A stretch of DNA of 64,000 bases from positions 124,001 through 188,000 of the forward strand of contig JASANC010002358.1 in NCBI GenBank assembly GCA_030248135.1. Reading direction: 5' to 3'. This document shows, one piece after another, positions 1 to 12,987 of this stretch (within the stretch, counting starts at the first letter, position 1; each line of letters starts with the position of its first letter). Below the pieces are notes generated by a model. It had not been told where the DNA came from, searched no databases, and worked only from the letters and a program-made list of their open reading frames with translations. The position numbers were made by a program, and so were the translations under genes. The DNA is from Theristus sp. LFF4_11. Taxonomy: Eukaryota; Nematoda; Chromadorea; Monhysterida; Xyalidae.

Positions 1-398
1 TTTGACTTGTTTATTTTTTAGTCACAAGAAAATGCGTCACAACGCGATGAACTGTTAGTGCCTTTTGGTTCGATTCACAAAGCAACCCATAATCTTGCCA
101 AAAGCCCCTTGCAACCTCCAAAAAAGCGTGCACGTTATTTGAACTATAACTCAACCAATGGATCGCCTGATTTTAAAGAAGGGATGTGCAATTGTCATGC
201 CTTCTCCAGAAAATCAGGTGACGACCGACGAGTCCTATCAAAAAACGCGCACGCACTGCTCTGCTAACAGCTAAATGGTTGGAACGGGCTCTGCTAACAG
301 AATGATTTGTGAATGATCCACGGCATTTTAACTCCAAAATAGCACTGAACCAAAAAAAACGAATTTTTGTCATATTATTAAACGCAAATGAGAACGCA
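1..398. other. No gene recognised (HMGB intron or 3' flank)
   Basis: The HMGB exon ending at 400 has an open donor, so this stretch is probably intron of that gene. I could not find the expected second HMG box in either strand here. The short reading frames present show no family signature. Confidence 0.4.
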
Positions 399-399
399 C

Positions 400-1060
400 A
401 GCGCTCGTTTCGGCGCGTTCGGGTCTTTCTTGATCTTCTTCTTGCGCCTGAACGCGTCTTCGCCGCCGTAGCGTGCCATTTCCTGTTGGTAGCGCTCGGC
501 GTCTTTCTGCGCCAACTCGAAGAATCGTCGTTTCTCGTCGTCGGTCATTGTCTGTTGACAAAAAAAGAAGCTGTCATTTCGACTCAATCAAACTCATCAT
601 TCAGCTTGCCAGTTATGGGCAACCCAACCAACAACAACATGGTGCAGGTGAGGCTGTTGTGGCATCGGTATCGAAACGAAACGTCAAAAAAATTTCAACT
701 CTATCGTGGTGTTAGAACGAAAGAACCCTGTCGTGAATCGCTCTACTATGAAAAACAAACAAAAATAAACACACAAACTGCTGGCACCGCCGTTTTACCT
801 TCCATTTCTCTGAGCACTTCTTCGAAATCTCGGTCACCTGCACATTCTCGTTGGGGTACTTCTTTTTGTGTTCTTCGTAACACATCTGAAAAAAACAAAA
901 TGCGTTTTATTCAGGTCATTCATTCACATCATAAATACTTGCTACTTGCACATCTGCTGAGCAGGCCGAAAAACACTGAACAGCAAAAGCTCACCTTGAC
1001 AAAAAATCCATACGGCGACGTTTTGCCGCGGACTGGCGGTTTCGTTCCATCCCGCCCCAT
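400..1060 (-). CDS. HMGB-type high-mobility-group protein, N-terminal HMG box (partial)
   Basis: Three exons are visible on the minus strand: 995-1060 (start codon at 1060), 799-885 and 400-551, with consistent phases (0, 0, 2). They encode box A of an HMGB protein: residues 1-22 read [20 protein letters not shown] then VK, followed by [29 protein letters not shown] and [20 protein letters not shown]. The inter-box linker [15 protein letters not shown], typical of HMGB1-3, comes next. HMG boxes bind the DNA minor groove and bend DNA; the family acts in chromatin architecture in the nucleus. The last exon ends in phase 2 at a GTGCGT donor, so the second box and acidic tail should lie beyond the left edge. 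The start is the first ATG of exon 1 and gives the usual very short N terminus. Family assignment is firm; the paralogue is not resolved. Confidence 0.9.
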
Positions 1061-1276
1061 AATGATTTAACGAATGCTACACTTTTGCACACGTCAAAAC
1101 CGTTTCAAACGAGCGTTTTTTTATGATGAACCAATTCGAATTGGAATATCCGCTGGCTGCAAGCAACCAACACGTTGACGGAGACGGTTTCGGATTTTTT
1201 TCAACGTTTTTATTGGCTGGCAGAGAGAGAGAACACTGAAAATTGAAATGCAACGTTTGTTTACCATTTTTTATTT

Positions 1277-1395
1277 CTTGGTTCGTCGGACTCACTGATT
1301 GATTTCGCGAGCCCAGCTTTGATTTTCAAATTTAAAAAAAAATCTTAAAAAAAAACAAAAATGACGATTTTTGTTTTTTTTTAACAACTCTACGT
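1277..1395. mobile_element. Terminal fragment of the CTAGGGTTG inverted-repeat transposon
   Basis: This 120-bp stretch matches the right-hand end of the element at 33593-34309 with scattered mismatches. It has the same GGTTC(G/T)TCGGACTC-CTGATTGATTT block, the A/T-rich run and the end TTTTTTTTTAACAACTCTAC, which corresponds to TTTAACAACCCTAG. Only this end is recognisable, and no opposite terminus was found. Confidence 0.6.
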
Positions 1396-2835
1396 GCAAA
1401 AGCAAAACTGCAAAGTTGTCTATTCTAAAAACGTAGTTCAGCAAACTATGGGATTCGAAAGAATTTTTTTAAATGTTTTTTCACTTAAATACCAATCTGT
1501 GAAGTGAAATGTAATATGTGAACTACTATTTGACACGCTGTGAACGGTTTTGAACTTGAAATAACACCAAAAGTCCTGTAACAATTCACTGCATAAAAGC
1601 GACATACAAAAAGCAAAAGCGCATAAAAGGAAAGCGAGTGCGCGCGCGCGAGTGATCAGGTCTAATACGCAAACGAACGAACGTACATGTGCACCGTAAC
1701 AAAAAAAAAGAAACCGAATGATATGGTGGGAAATTCAAAAAAATCAGCCGTGTACACGACATACATACGTCTTCCAATCGCATTTGTACACACGCTCATC
1801 GTTTGTGAGTTTCTGTGCTGTGCAAAATGTTGGCTGTGAATTTTCGAGTAAAAAGCAACAAGCGTACGCAAAAACCCGTTTTGCGTGGTCTCGCCGCCGA
1901 TGTTTGCGAGTGGAGCGAGCGGTCGAAAAAAAAAACGCACGACACTTTGAAAATAAAACAGATGTCACTGTCACCATCAGAGTGTTAACAAAACAGAATG
2001 ACACTTTTTCAAACGCAAATAAAGGTGCCAAGAAGTACTAATATATGAAAAAAACAAGCACGAGCTATGGCGACGCAAGTCAAAATATGACATTTCTCAA
2101 TCAATGTGAAGATTGCTTGTGGTTTTTGACGCTACTGTGGTGATGACAGATTGAGACAAACAAACAAAAAAGTGCTTGCGCTGAAATGAGCAGACAGAAG
2201 AAATCCAGGAGGGGTGATTGATTCACAGCGATGCACTTGGCAGGTGACGACAAATTATATAGCGCAGATTATGCCAGCAACACATCATAAAGCTGGTGGT
2301 CTTCCTTTTAAACGAAACGCATTTCCAACCTGAACAATGTTTCAAAGTGGACATTCCACCGAATCAACAATGACGTTCCAGACAAAGAGTTTAATGACCG
2401 TAGTCCAGACACTACTTTGCATCGTTCATATGGCCAAGACAAACTGACGCAGCTATAGCCATAGCGACGTGCTTCCACAGTGGCGAGCTTTATGTACTGC
2501 GGCATATATACTTATTGCAGGCTTACACTTGTGCATGTGTGCCCAGGCAAGCACATATCACAAGCTGCATGAACGCAAGAAAGCATCGAAAGCAGCCCGC
2601 ATGCGCATGTGACCATTCAGTAGAGTCGGGTAAAACATGCGCGCGTGCGTTTTGGCATATATGCGGAACACACAGTGTACATACAACATGCTGTACATGC
2701 TAGGCGCAGAGAAAAGAACGCTTCTAGCACGTTTCATACGCATTGTGCGTCTATGGTTGTGTATACATTGCATATCGGCGAAACAGAGAGCAATATAGAG
2801 AGAGCATTTTGGTCGAACACACAACCGTTGCTTAT

Positions 2836-2948
<113 letters not shown>

Positions 2949-3112
2949 GAGCATATAAGCAATAGCAAGCAGGCAAGCCTGGCCACGCGTGTCCACACAC
3001 AACAACACTAAACGCACACATACGAACACACACATCGGGTCGGGGCCAACAGCGCACACAGAACAGCAAGAGATAATCGGGCCAGTTGTTGTTGTGCACG
3101 AATATGTGTGAT

Positions 3113-3425
3113 AACAGCGCAACAACACCGCATGCGCACAAACACAACAAAATACACAACGAATGCAAACAACAATACGTGCTGAAACACAACAACACAT
3201 ACGCGCGAGCACGCCAGTACAACAACAACACGTGCACACAAACACAACAAGTAAAAAACAACAACAACACACACACGTATAACTGCGCCAGTAGAACACA
3301 CACAACAACACGTGCACACAAACACAACAATAAACAACAACCACCAACGCACACGTACATCCGCGCCAGTAAAATGCACACAACAACACGTGCACACAAA
3401 CACAACAACAAACAACAACAACGCG
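3113..3425. repeat. Degenerate CA/ACAAC minisatellite
   Basis: Imperfect units built around ACAACAACACGTGCACACAA recur at about 3222, 3301 and 3378, interspersed with (ACAAC)n. It continues the CA-rich tract to its left. It is not coding: the minus-strand frames read as runs of C, V and L without domain structure. Confidence 0.75.
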
Positions 3426-4513
3426 CGCGCGCTAGCGGGTGGCACAAGCGTGCGCCTGGACTGCGTACACAGCAGTGGCCACGGTGTGCGACAACGCTCC
3501 AGGTTGCAGTGACCGTCAGTGGTCATAGCACTTTGTTGCGTACGCACTATGTTCGCATTGCGTGTCTATTGCGTATACACGACACAGATAGATAGTGTGT
3601 AGGCAGCTTAGTTCGCCCCATGGCACACACACACATACATACATATATACCGCTTGCCACTATACAACCCAGCACTGACTGCCAGCCGATGTGTCTTTCT
3701 CTGTTTTCTCTCTGTGATATGGACAAGCCCATATACAAAACGCAGTGCACACAGCAAATGGACGGTCCCGCACGCAAACCGCTCGCTGCGGTTTTTCACG
3801 TTTTCATCGTGTCCAAACGCTTGACGCGTCTCGGTCAGAACAGTTATCTCCGGAGATGTGCCATGCATAAATGCGTTCACGGGCTCAGATCTGTCATGTC
3901 GTTGCGCGACCGCAAGGTGGAGTTCAACGATTGAAAAGTAGCTGTGACGAGGAAAACCAGTTTGACGTAGCGCCTTTCACACCACAGAGAAAGCGAAACA
4001 CCGCATTGTGGCGTTACAGTGTGCACGTGGCAGCGTATCGAAACGTCAGCCACATTGGTTACGGTAGCTGGCGAACACGGTCTCAACACGATGTTTTCGT
4101 GGATGTGAATTGAAACATGGAACAGTCTCCGCGCCTCGGAAGCTCCATTCAATTTTAACATGGATAGTCTGTGAAAATTGGGACACGGTGGATACCGTGG
4201 CGACAGCGCCCTGGATGCACCGTGTGCAACTGCACAGCGGCCGACGACAACACGCCCGCCAGCACTCCCTCCGTTCATTCGCGTTGGTTTCCATTGCCTT
4301 CAGCCACCGAATGTGTCTGCGCGCCAGTTTTATGGCACTCAGTGCTGCTGCTGCTCTCTCTCGCGTCTGCCTCGTTCCCATTGGCCCAATTGCTTCGGGC
4401 GATTGCGCGGCATGCCCATCATCGACAGCGGTGTCCGCGTTGATAAGTTGGTGCACGGTGAATTCTGGCACACATTCGCATTGTTGTGATCCGCTATAAA
4501 CTCAAGTGACAAC

Positions 4514-4692
4514 CGGTCACTTTTTCCGCAGAATGTAGAGCATGCGAAACGTTGAATTACAGTACAAGAAGAACGATTGTATCGGGTTTCGTTTACAATC
4601 AAACACCGATTTGAGGCTGAGTGGGGTTTCTTGCAACTCCGATTCCGTGCTTTCTTTTTTCGTAAGCTCTGTATTCTGCAAAAAAGCAACGT
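4514..4692. mobile_element. MITE family B, copy 1 (diverged)
   Basis: It shares with 6585-6791 and with the reverse complement of 57106-57257 the sequence CCGGTCACTTTTTCCGCAGA, then GAGCATGCGAAACNTTGAATTACAG, an internal TTCTTGCAACTCCGATTCCG and a far end of TTCTGCAAAAAAGC. The ends are inverted repeats of each other. There is no open reading frame and no clear target duplication in this copy. Confidence 0.6.
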
Positions 4693-5177
4693 CAGTAGTC
4701 CTCGTTAAACAAGTAGTGACTCAGAGCTGAGCAGCAAGCAACATACGTGCCGACTGCCGAGTTAGCGGAAGGCAAAAAATAATTCGTGCTTTTTTCAACA
4801 GATAAAAACTGTAACTGAAACTCCGAATGCGATCTCAACAACTCCACATATCTCATTTTCATTTTCCATCGTGTTAAATTTTAGTGTTTACAAGTAATGA
4901 CCGACAAATGAAAAAATCACATAAAGAGGTCAAGCCAGCATTTTTTTGTAAATGAAGCACAATGGGAAGCACAGTCAGTGAAACACTACTGAATTGTGTG
5001 CCCAGCCCATGCAGTCATATTTGGAAACTCACTGAAAATATACAAAAAAAAACTAAAAAGTACCAAGAAATGTTGAAGTTGCTCTTTCAGTTGAAAAGGA
5101 TCCAAGACGTGAAGACTTTTTGTTGAGCACTTGTTTCTGTGATGTCACACAAGACACTCTAACACACCATGCCATAA

Positions 5178-5266
5178 AGGGGCATTCATGAACCAGTATT
5201 TAATGACCGCGTAGCTATGTTTTAACGCAGCTGCGCGTCACTAAATATTGCTTCATGAATGCCGCT
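5178..5266. mobile_element. MITE family A, copy 1 (PIF/Harbinger-like, TAA duplication)
   Basis: This 89-bp element is almost wholly a hairpin. It starts AGGGGCATTCATGAACCAGT and ends in the complementary ATTGCTTCATGAATGCCGCT. It is flanked on both sides by TAA, the 3-bp duplication typical of Tourist/PIF-Harbinger MITEs. Three more copies lie in this window. Confidence 0.85.
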
Positions 5267-6584
5267 TAATGTGCATTGGTGCCAGTGTGTTTGTGTGTTG
5301 TTGTTCAACGTCACAAAAACAGTGCACTATCCGCAAACTACGTTACGTTGTATTTACAATATTATTGGAAACACGCAAAACATGAAAGAATGGTTGGCAA
5401 ATAAAACCAGCTGAAGACAATCAAAAAAATGGATGAAAATAAAGCAAAATCACTTGAAAATCAAATCCAATTTCATCAACAGAAAAAACACTCGCTATAT
5501 CACATGTTCACTTCAGCAACACAATGAAAAAGAAAATATATTTGGCTTTGAAGACGTGTTTTACTCACTCCTCGCACGAAAATAAATAAAAGACTAATCA
5601 AACGCATGATTTGCTTAAAGTGAATAAAATCATTGACTGATTTAAATTTTTTAAACTGTCCCCGTTTCTTGCAACAGCAATCAGTCTGCTTTTTGGTGCA
5701 AGAACTGCGTTTGACCGAACATGAAAAAAATTTAAATCCAATGTATTCGAAAAAGAAATCGAAACAATCAGAAAACACCTGGAAATCCTGGAAAGCTTGT
5801 TTAACCGGACCGTTTAAAATTAGATTCATTTCCGTTTGATCTTAATGACACACGATTTGCAATTTGCGAGTCAAACCGGTTGTCAAGACGACAGACATCG
5901 CATATACGGATTCGAATAGAATTGTGTGTACATTGAAATTGAACGAACCGGTAATTAACGACTTTTTCCAAAGTTTTCCAGATGCTGCCTCGTGGCAATA
6001 ATCCAAAAAATTCTTTACTTGGTTAGACAATTGTAAAAAAATCAAAGTTTGCAACGCAACACGTCAAACAAACGTCGCACAAATGAAAGCCAGAAGGTGA
6101 CTAAAATGGTTCTTGTTTTCTTCCAAACTGCAAAAACATCGACGCACAAAAAATGCAAAAATGTTCAGAAAAAATGCCACAGAAACTGACAGAGTGGACT
6201 TCAATAAGTTTTCGACATTCTCAGCATTATTGCCTAAAATTGTGGGTGTATCAAATTGATTGGTGCATTTTTTCTGAACCAACTTAAAAAAAACATTCAG
6301 ACATACAGAGCATATTGGCATAGTTTAATGTCACTTTCGTTTTGTTTACGACCGACATGTCTCAGGAAATTGAACAGCAACATCGGCAACAACCAGACTT
6401 GGATTTCTTCAGGTTATCTGAAAAAAACATCAGCAAATTAAAAAAAAACATTTGTCAAAATTCAGACCCAAGCAACCTCGCGGAACAACTTCAAGTGGTT
6501 TACATTTTTATTATGTTTTTGCAATGTTTGGAGAGTTTTCTGAACCGTTCAGTTATAATAGCATAATAGTTTGTATTTCTTTAA

Positions 6585-6791
6585 ACCGGTGATTTTTCCG
6601 AAAAATGCGGAGCATGCGAAACTTTGAATTACAGCAAGAAGGAATGTGTCGGGTTAGGGTAAACGTTAGGGGTAAGTTAGAAATATGGGGTACTCAAACA
6701 GCCCATTTGTGGCTAAATATGTTTTCTTGCAACTTCGATTTCGTTCTTTTATATTTCGCAAGTTCTGCATTCTTGGAAAAAAGTGACAGGC
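6585..6791. mobile_element. MITE family B, copy 2 (flanked by TTAA)
   Basis: This is a 207-bp non-coding element with inverted ends (ACCGGTGATTTTTCC and, in reverse complement, GCCTGTCACTTTTTTCC). It is flanked left and right by TTAA. The interior contains GGGTTAGGGTAAACGTTAGG. TTAA duplication is the signature of piggyBac- or Kolobok-type transposition; which of these applies is not resolved. Confidence 0.65.
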
Positions 6792-6851
6792 TTAAACAAT
6801 CATACTGTGGTCATAATTATGCGGCACACAGGCAAGCTCAAACATCGTTAA

Positions 6852-6934
6852 GCGGCATTAATGAAGCAGTGACCGCGACCGCATCGCTCTGTTTTAACCG
6901 AGTAACCGAATGCTGCTTCATCATGAATGCCGCT
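6852..6934. mobile_element. MITE family A, copy 2 (diverged)
   Basis: It begins after TAA with GCGGCATTAATGAAGCAGTG and ends TGCTTCATCATGAATGCCGCT. The right-hand duplication has decayed to TCA. It lies 61 bp from copy 2 of family B and immediately left of a 13-bp tandem array. Confidence 0.75.
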
Positions 6935-6971
6935 TCATGTGTGCCAGTGTGCGTTCGCAGGTTGTGAGACT

Positions 6972-7160
6972 GTGCAACATCACTGTGCAACATCACTGTG
7001 CAACATCACTGTGCAACATCACTGTGCAACATCACTGTGTAACATCACTGTGCAACATCACTGTGCAACATCACTGTGCAACATCACTGTGCAACATCAC
7101 TGTGCAACATCACTGTGCAACATCACTGTGCAACATCACTGTGCAACATCACTGTGTAAC
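6972..7160. repeat. 13-bp tandem array, about 14 units
   Basis: The unit CAACATCACTGTG repeats head to tail about fourteen times with only two T-for-C changes (GTGTAACATC), indicating recent expansion. The unit length is not a multiple of three, so frames read as a 13-residue periodic peptide in all phases. It is not coding. Confidence 0.95.
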
Positions 7161-7238
7161 ACAGAGCGCGCGCCCTTCTTTTCCATCATGATCTAGCTCT
7201 GCAAAACTGTGTCCATTGCAACTGCGACTGTAACTGAC

Positions 7239-8089
7239 CTTGTGAATTCGGTTCCGGTAAGTTTTCCCTGGCCACCAAATGCATCACGGTTGTTTTGCCG
7301 AGCGGCAGACTGAGCGCTGAAAAAAAACGATAATAGCCTATTGAGGTAAAAACTGAGTTTATGACAATTTTCAACTTGCAACTAGTGCAAAATCTAGGTA
7401 ATAATTTAAAATGTTCAAGTTTCCAGTTTCACATCAATCAATCAAAAAAATTCACGTGCAACGACACCGACACCAAAGCAAACTTCCTGTGCGGAAAGTT
7501 TAGCTTCTTATAGCTCATCACTTCACTTTCGTTGGCGTTTCTAACGCCGCAACATCAATGTTTTTTTACTATTTTTCATCTAACATCAAACCAAGCAAGC
7601 CCGAAGCAGTACCGACCTCCGAGTGTCACAGATCCATGTAAAAACCTCCCATGATAAATCAACTTGAGCACCGATGCCGACTCCACGCGTTCATCCGCCC
7701 ATTCTGCAAAAGTAGAATTTACAAAATGTGCTTTGATGAACTGAACTCTCAACGGCCTGTCATTGTTGTTCAGTCGACCAGCCTCGCATGCAGGAGTTGG
7801 GATAGTCAACCAACAGTCAACAGAAGACGCGGTGAAAATATCAGGTTGCAGAAAAACGGCAAAGTGAAAAACACTGCGAACGGGCAAGTTAGTACTCCAG
7901 CTAGTTTTAATCAAAGTCTATCAAAGAATGAAAATCAAACTTTTCAAAAACGTTTGATAAAATGTCTCATGTTTTCTTACCGTCGGGCCAATTATCGAAA
8001 ACATGTTGAGCAATTTCGGACGCAGCAGTGGAGGCCGAAAATAAAAATTCCTTCGTTCGACCGCTCACCATGATCAGTTTCAGATTTAT
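7239..8089 (-). CDS. UBL3 / membrane-anchored ubiquitin-fold protein (first exon and C terminus not found)
   Basis: Three minus-strand exons with matching phases are seen: 7981-8089 (INLKLIMVSGRTKEFLFS, then ASEIAQHVFDNWPD), 7617-7703 (EWADERVESASVLKLIYHGR, then FLHGSVTLG) and 7239-7316 (ALSLPLGKTTVMHLVARENL, then PEPNSQ). Together they span the ubiquitin fold of UBL3, which sorts cargo at membranes and in animals is normally prenylated through a C-terminal CAAX cysteine. Exon 7981-8089 starts in phase 0 after TTTTTTTGCAG, so a short upstream exon with the start codon is expected but was not found. After PEPNSQ there is a GTCAGT donor. Read through instead, the frame ends 18 codons later without a CAAX box, so a further exon is more likely. 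Family assignment is strong. Confidence 0.88.
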
Positions 8090-11000
8090 CTGCAAAAAAA
8101 GAAAAAACTTAGATGCACAAAAATAATTTAAATTACGGTATTTTAGAACGTTTTCACACGACATCTTTGCGGTTTTTGGTTCGTTTCAAAAAAAAAACAG
8201 ACTGAACAAAAAAAATTACAAGATTTCCACTGGCAGGGCAGGTGTACCCGCCACTAACGTTTTTGCGTCATTGAACATCCTGCTGGTATATTTCCAGGTT
8301 AATCAACCCAGTCACCCAATTGATGGAATTCATCCAGAACATCCCGTTCTCAGCATATCGCTATTCTAAATTTTATATTTCTTGCAGACGAAAACCCATA
8401 AGTATTAACTTATGTGACCAAAACAGGTGTCAGGTCATCGTGAGAAAATGCAACATCGGAAAAACGTGTTACACGGTTGAAATATTTTAACACCGCACTT
8501 TTCATTTTGATCATCTAGTCGGACGGAGTCAACTCCCCTTTTGCAAATATTTTTTGAATTGCAGTGTATTCACATTCATTTACACACTTATCTTTAATCT
8601 ATTTGCTACATTTTTCGAGTTTTCAAACCGAAAACAAAAATTTGACACCAAAGAGATACGAATTCGTCTACACGACAGTAAAATGCAATGTGCTGAAAAA
8701 AGTTTTATCGTTCTAAAAGTGACCGATAAAATGATAAAAATAGTTTATTTATTTTATAGACACACGAATTCAGTCGGTGACACTGCAGTAACAACAAGCA
8801 ACGCACACCGCAGACTTTGTTTACTCACAAACTTGACAGACTCCCGCCCCTCCCATCTCTTCATTCGGTTAAAAACATCGCGTTTTTTTGATCAGACTCG
8901 CACACACTGATGGCACGGGGCACACTCCACACCACGCCCGTTGGTTAGCGCCGACAGAAACATTGGAAATGCTTGGAAAAAGTTGACAACCAAATAGCAA
9001 AAAAAGACGCACCATATCTGACGGAGTGCTTCGCTGTGAGTGTGACGTGGACGCCAGCTCCATTTTGTACAAGTGCACAGTTTCTCGATAAAGTTTCGCT
9101 GCAGAACTACACGGTAAACGGATTGAGGTTCGGAAGTTCCGCTAAATGCCAGCAATAAAGTTCGCGTTCAGCTGAGCCGGAATTTCGGATGAAATCAAAC
9201 GGTTATCTGGTAAATATCGAATCGAATGGCTGCGAATCAGCTATTGTAACGTTTGTCACATTTTATGAATCTGATCAATGTGGTCTGGTCACTGTGTTGA
9301 TTGGTGCCCGCCGATAGTGAAAACTTTATTTCCTATTGTTTAAGTTTCACATCCGTTCATGAACGAAAACAGAACCCGAACGCAGGTTGTATTTGAAAGT
9401 CAGCTGCAGCAGCTAATCCATTTTCCGAATCTCTGGGCGACGGTGGCACTTGGCACACGCACACACCTGACAAATAGAGAATTATTAGAACAAAAACTAT
9501 TCAATTAATTAGGATCGGATCAGAGTGAAAATTCAAGGCAGCGGAGCTTTTCGATGCGTCATTCCGATTGGCCTTGCAGCTTGGGCAACGAACGACGACC
9601 ACAGCGACCACCACTAAGATATGATATTTCTATGGACAGCCAATGAGCGCGCAGCACCTTTGACAAGGAATCAGTCGTTGTTGTTGGAATGTTGTGTGAT
9701 TAATTTGGAAACGTCTCTAAAACTACGGAACTCTCTGGAAAACGAGTAAATCGAAAGTTGCGCTTGGAAAATCAATTGCACTTCAGCAAAATGCGTGCCG
9801 CACTGCCGGGTGCCGCGGCGTTCCTTGCTTGATATTATATTGGACAAAAATCTAATTATTATGACATTTGTCGCAAAGGTGTTGCTCAACTTATAAATTC
9901 TGTTCAGGTTCGATCGACCAAAATTGCAAATAAACGAAGTGTGCACTGAAAGTTGCGCGCTCGCACCGTGACAACATGATTAGTTTCATGAAAAATAGCG
10001 AATGCGTGCCAGAAGACGCTTGCGTAAAGTTTTTAACGAAACTAGTTTCCAAACTTGTATCTAGGAAACGCAACAATTTGCTGGTGAAAACAGTCGTTTC
10101 CATCAAACGCATTCCTTCATTATCATTCTTTTCGTGAATTATGCAGCCGAACACACGCAGTAAAGATGGTGAAAATTATCAAAATTACAAAATTTGAAAA
10201 AGCATACTTTTTGAAATTTTAGCAGATTTTATTGGTGCCAAAAAATCACCAGATTTTTTGTGGACCACTGAGAATACTGCAGTAAAAACAGGACGAGAAA
10301 AAGAAAAACACACAATCGCCAAGAGAACAAACAAAAACGCCATCATCACAAAAATTCAATGCATAGAATTGCTCGGTGCAGCAACAAAGCAACACAAACG
10401 TGGCACTCAGTGACAGAAAAAAGCATTGAGCGAAGTAACGATAAAAAAATAAAGATGGATTTTCTGTCCAGTACAGATGGACGCAATTCGTTGCCTACAC
10501 ACATTTTCAACTCGATACGATTTTAGCCAATGACACTCTACCACGCCTTCCTCCCTCCTCCGAAAGTTCACAAAATGAAGCAAAGTAAAAAGAAAAAGAA
10601 AACGCCAAGGGACACGCAATGGGAGTGCGGCTGCGGCTGCACACACACACTCGCATACACACACACACACACACACTCGCACACTCACTTTGCGACTTAG
10701 CACTGAGCATTTTTTCGCGGATTTTTCGCTTTGAGCGTAACTTGAGTCATTGGACATGCACGCGTGCGTTGCCCGCCCACCACAGAGTCGCGCTTGTCAA
10801 TAAATTCATGGAAAATAGGTGCATGCAAGCAAAGGCAGACAGATGCAAACACATCAAATATAATAATCAAATTGCACTGCGCATGTTGCAGTGTAATGGT
10901 GTGACTTGTGGTGGTTGGTGCGTTGCGTTGTCTTCCTTCACGTTCGTTCCAGGCGGGTGTGTGTGTGTGTGTTTGTTTGAACTTGAACACACTCAGAGAA

Positions 11001-12987
11001 CGCAAAGAATTGCACAAACACACATAAACTCGAGCGCAAAAAACGCATGCACCGAAAAAAAACAGAACGCTGTTGGTCGAGAACATGGAACTGGTAGGTA
11101 CACTGTAGCTTTGTGTCTGTGTCACAAAGTCGATAAGATCTAGAGATAAAGATGTACAATGTGTACTTTTGCATGAAATTCCATCAACCAGCATCGATGC
11201 GTATTGTATGTCTCACGCGCAAAATGGTACAAAAAAACTGGAAAAAAGACAATGTTGAATGAAGCGTCCAGAAGAAGGTGTACAAAGGGAGATGAAAAAC
11301 ACACGCAAAAGACGTGAAAAATACACGCAACTACTATGCGCAACGGATACGTAATACGAATGAACGAGTGATTGTCTCAATCTGCACACGCAAGCAAAGG
11401 CGAACGCAATATCGTGTACTTTTGCACATAAAAGACCAGAACATGCGCGAGCGAGCGAATAGATAAAATTCGTCCGAACCGCAGGGAAAACCATTTCAAG
11501 TGTTCCGACAAACGTGATGTTTCACGTGCACAGTATGTGCGCAGTTATTATTGGCGTAACACAGCACACAACAAGAGCCGTGTGAGTGTGACAGCAATCC
11601 GCTTCATGTGGTTGTCGTGTCTTGCTTGTCGTGTGGCACACTGATATTGAATAAACTTTCCAGCGACATAAATATGCATTCCTAAGCTAAGCCTTCGATA
11701 CAAGAACCGAGACGTCGAGAGTTCTCGAGACTTGTTATTTCGCATTTTTGCAGCCTTGTTTAATTACCTGAATGCAGTTCATCAAGGCTTGATTTGCTAA
11801 AATCAACAATTTGTCTGCACGCGGTTGCCCAGCTTACCCAATATTTACCGCTTGGGTGTGTCGCATATTGCACTCACTGCAGCTGAATGCTTAGCTTGAA
11901 TAAATCGAGCATAAAACGAAGTAGACAGGAAACGTGAATGCCCTGTCCAGACGATATGTGGCGTGTCAGTCAGTCAGTACGTTGTGCTCTTTACATGCTA
12001 ATCATAATAATGTGCTGTTGGCACTTCCTGCCTGATTCGGTGGTCACAAACACAAAATATAAGCAATGATCTGCATGAACTATGAGCCATTCATGCTTGT
12101 TGTGTTATTATCTGCATCATGACACTTGTGGTTGTGTGCCGTTGTGATTGTGTACAAACTGAGAACACCTACTCAACAAAATGTTAAACTATTTCAAGAA
12201 GCTGAACAAAATTAACGTTTTTCACGATTTTGTAGCTCTTTAAGGTACTAGTGACAGCTCATATTAATCGTACAAAACCTTGAAAATACAATTTTTCAGC
12301 AGTTTGTTCTGAGTTCTGAGTGGGCGTTCTCAGGCTCAGTGCAGTTTGGTATAGCGTATAATCGCCAAGAATGGGGATACAGCAGGAGCATTTGACTGAT
12401 TGCTTATGAACTGACATGACCAGAAGCAACCTTTCATTGAAAGTTTATTTAAATTTATCGTGATGCGACGTTCATAAATACAAGTACCCACAGCACACAC
12501 GAAAAAACAATTGAACCAGTCAACAGTCAAATAAATCTTCATTTCAAAGATGAAACAATGTTTTGTTTACTCATAGACCAGAAAGACCCATATTCAAATC
12601 AACTTATAATTTCAAACGATTTCCAATACAGGAATATTACTTGGAAAATTCAGGAACATGACGCGATAACCATGAGCTGCATATGTTTAGCGCCATCGTT
12701 CATAACAAAACGAAACAAATTGAAAAAGTTCACATATTTTTCAACCTGCAAAACAGTACACGTGTATTTACATTTTTTGCGCAAATCTGTTAAAAGTTAG
12801 CATCTCTTCAATGTCAACAGAAATGCAGAAGTGCAAAAGGTGTGAACGGACACGCTAGTTTGACCACTGCAAGAACATAGAAATAGTACACCGTGGCACA
12901 AAAAAAATGCAATTACAGAAAGTAACTTACGAAAAAGCAGAACAACGACAAAAAAACACTCAGCTCAATCTGTCGAACGCTTTCACC
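8090..12987. other. No supported gene; probable UBL3 5' flank and intergenic DNA
   Basis: I found no exon chain with family similarity on either strand. The UBL3 start exon may be hidden here. A GT/CA-rich patch at 10639-10690 and a short GTCAGTCAGTCAGT run near 11964 are the only repeats noted. The 3' end of the ShKT gene follows at 12988. Confidence 0.45.
10639..10690. repeat. Interrupted (CA)n microsatellite
   Basis: CA runs are interrupted by TCGCATA and TCG between 10639 and 10690. Confidence 0.9.

Noticed and set aside
309..1070. 253-codon plus-strand frame
   Set aside because: Antisense to the HMGB exons and introns; no similarity, and HMGB on the other strand is unambiguous.
6972..7160. 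CRISPR-like array
   Set aside because: Units are directly adjacent 13-mers with no spacers, in a eukaryotic genome.
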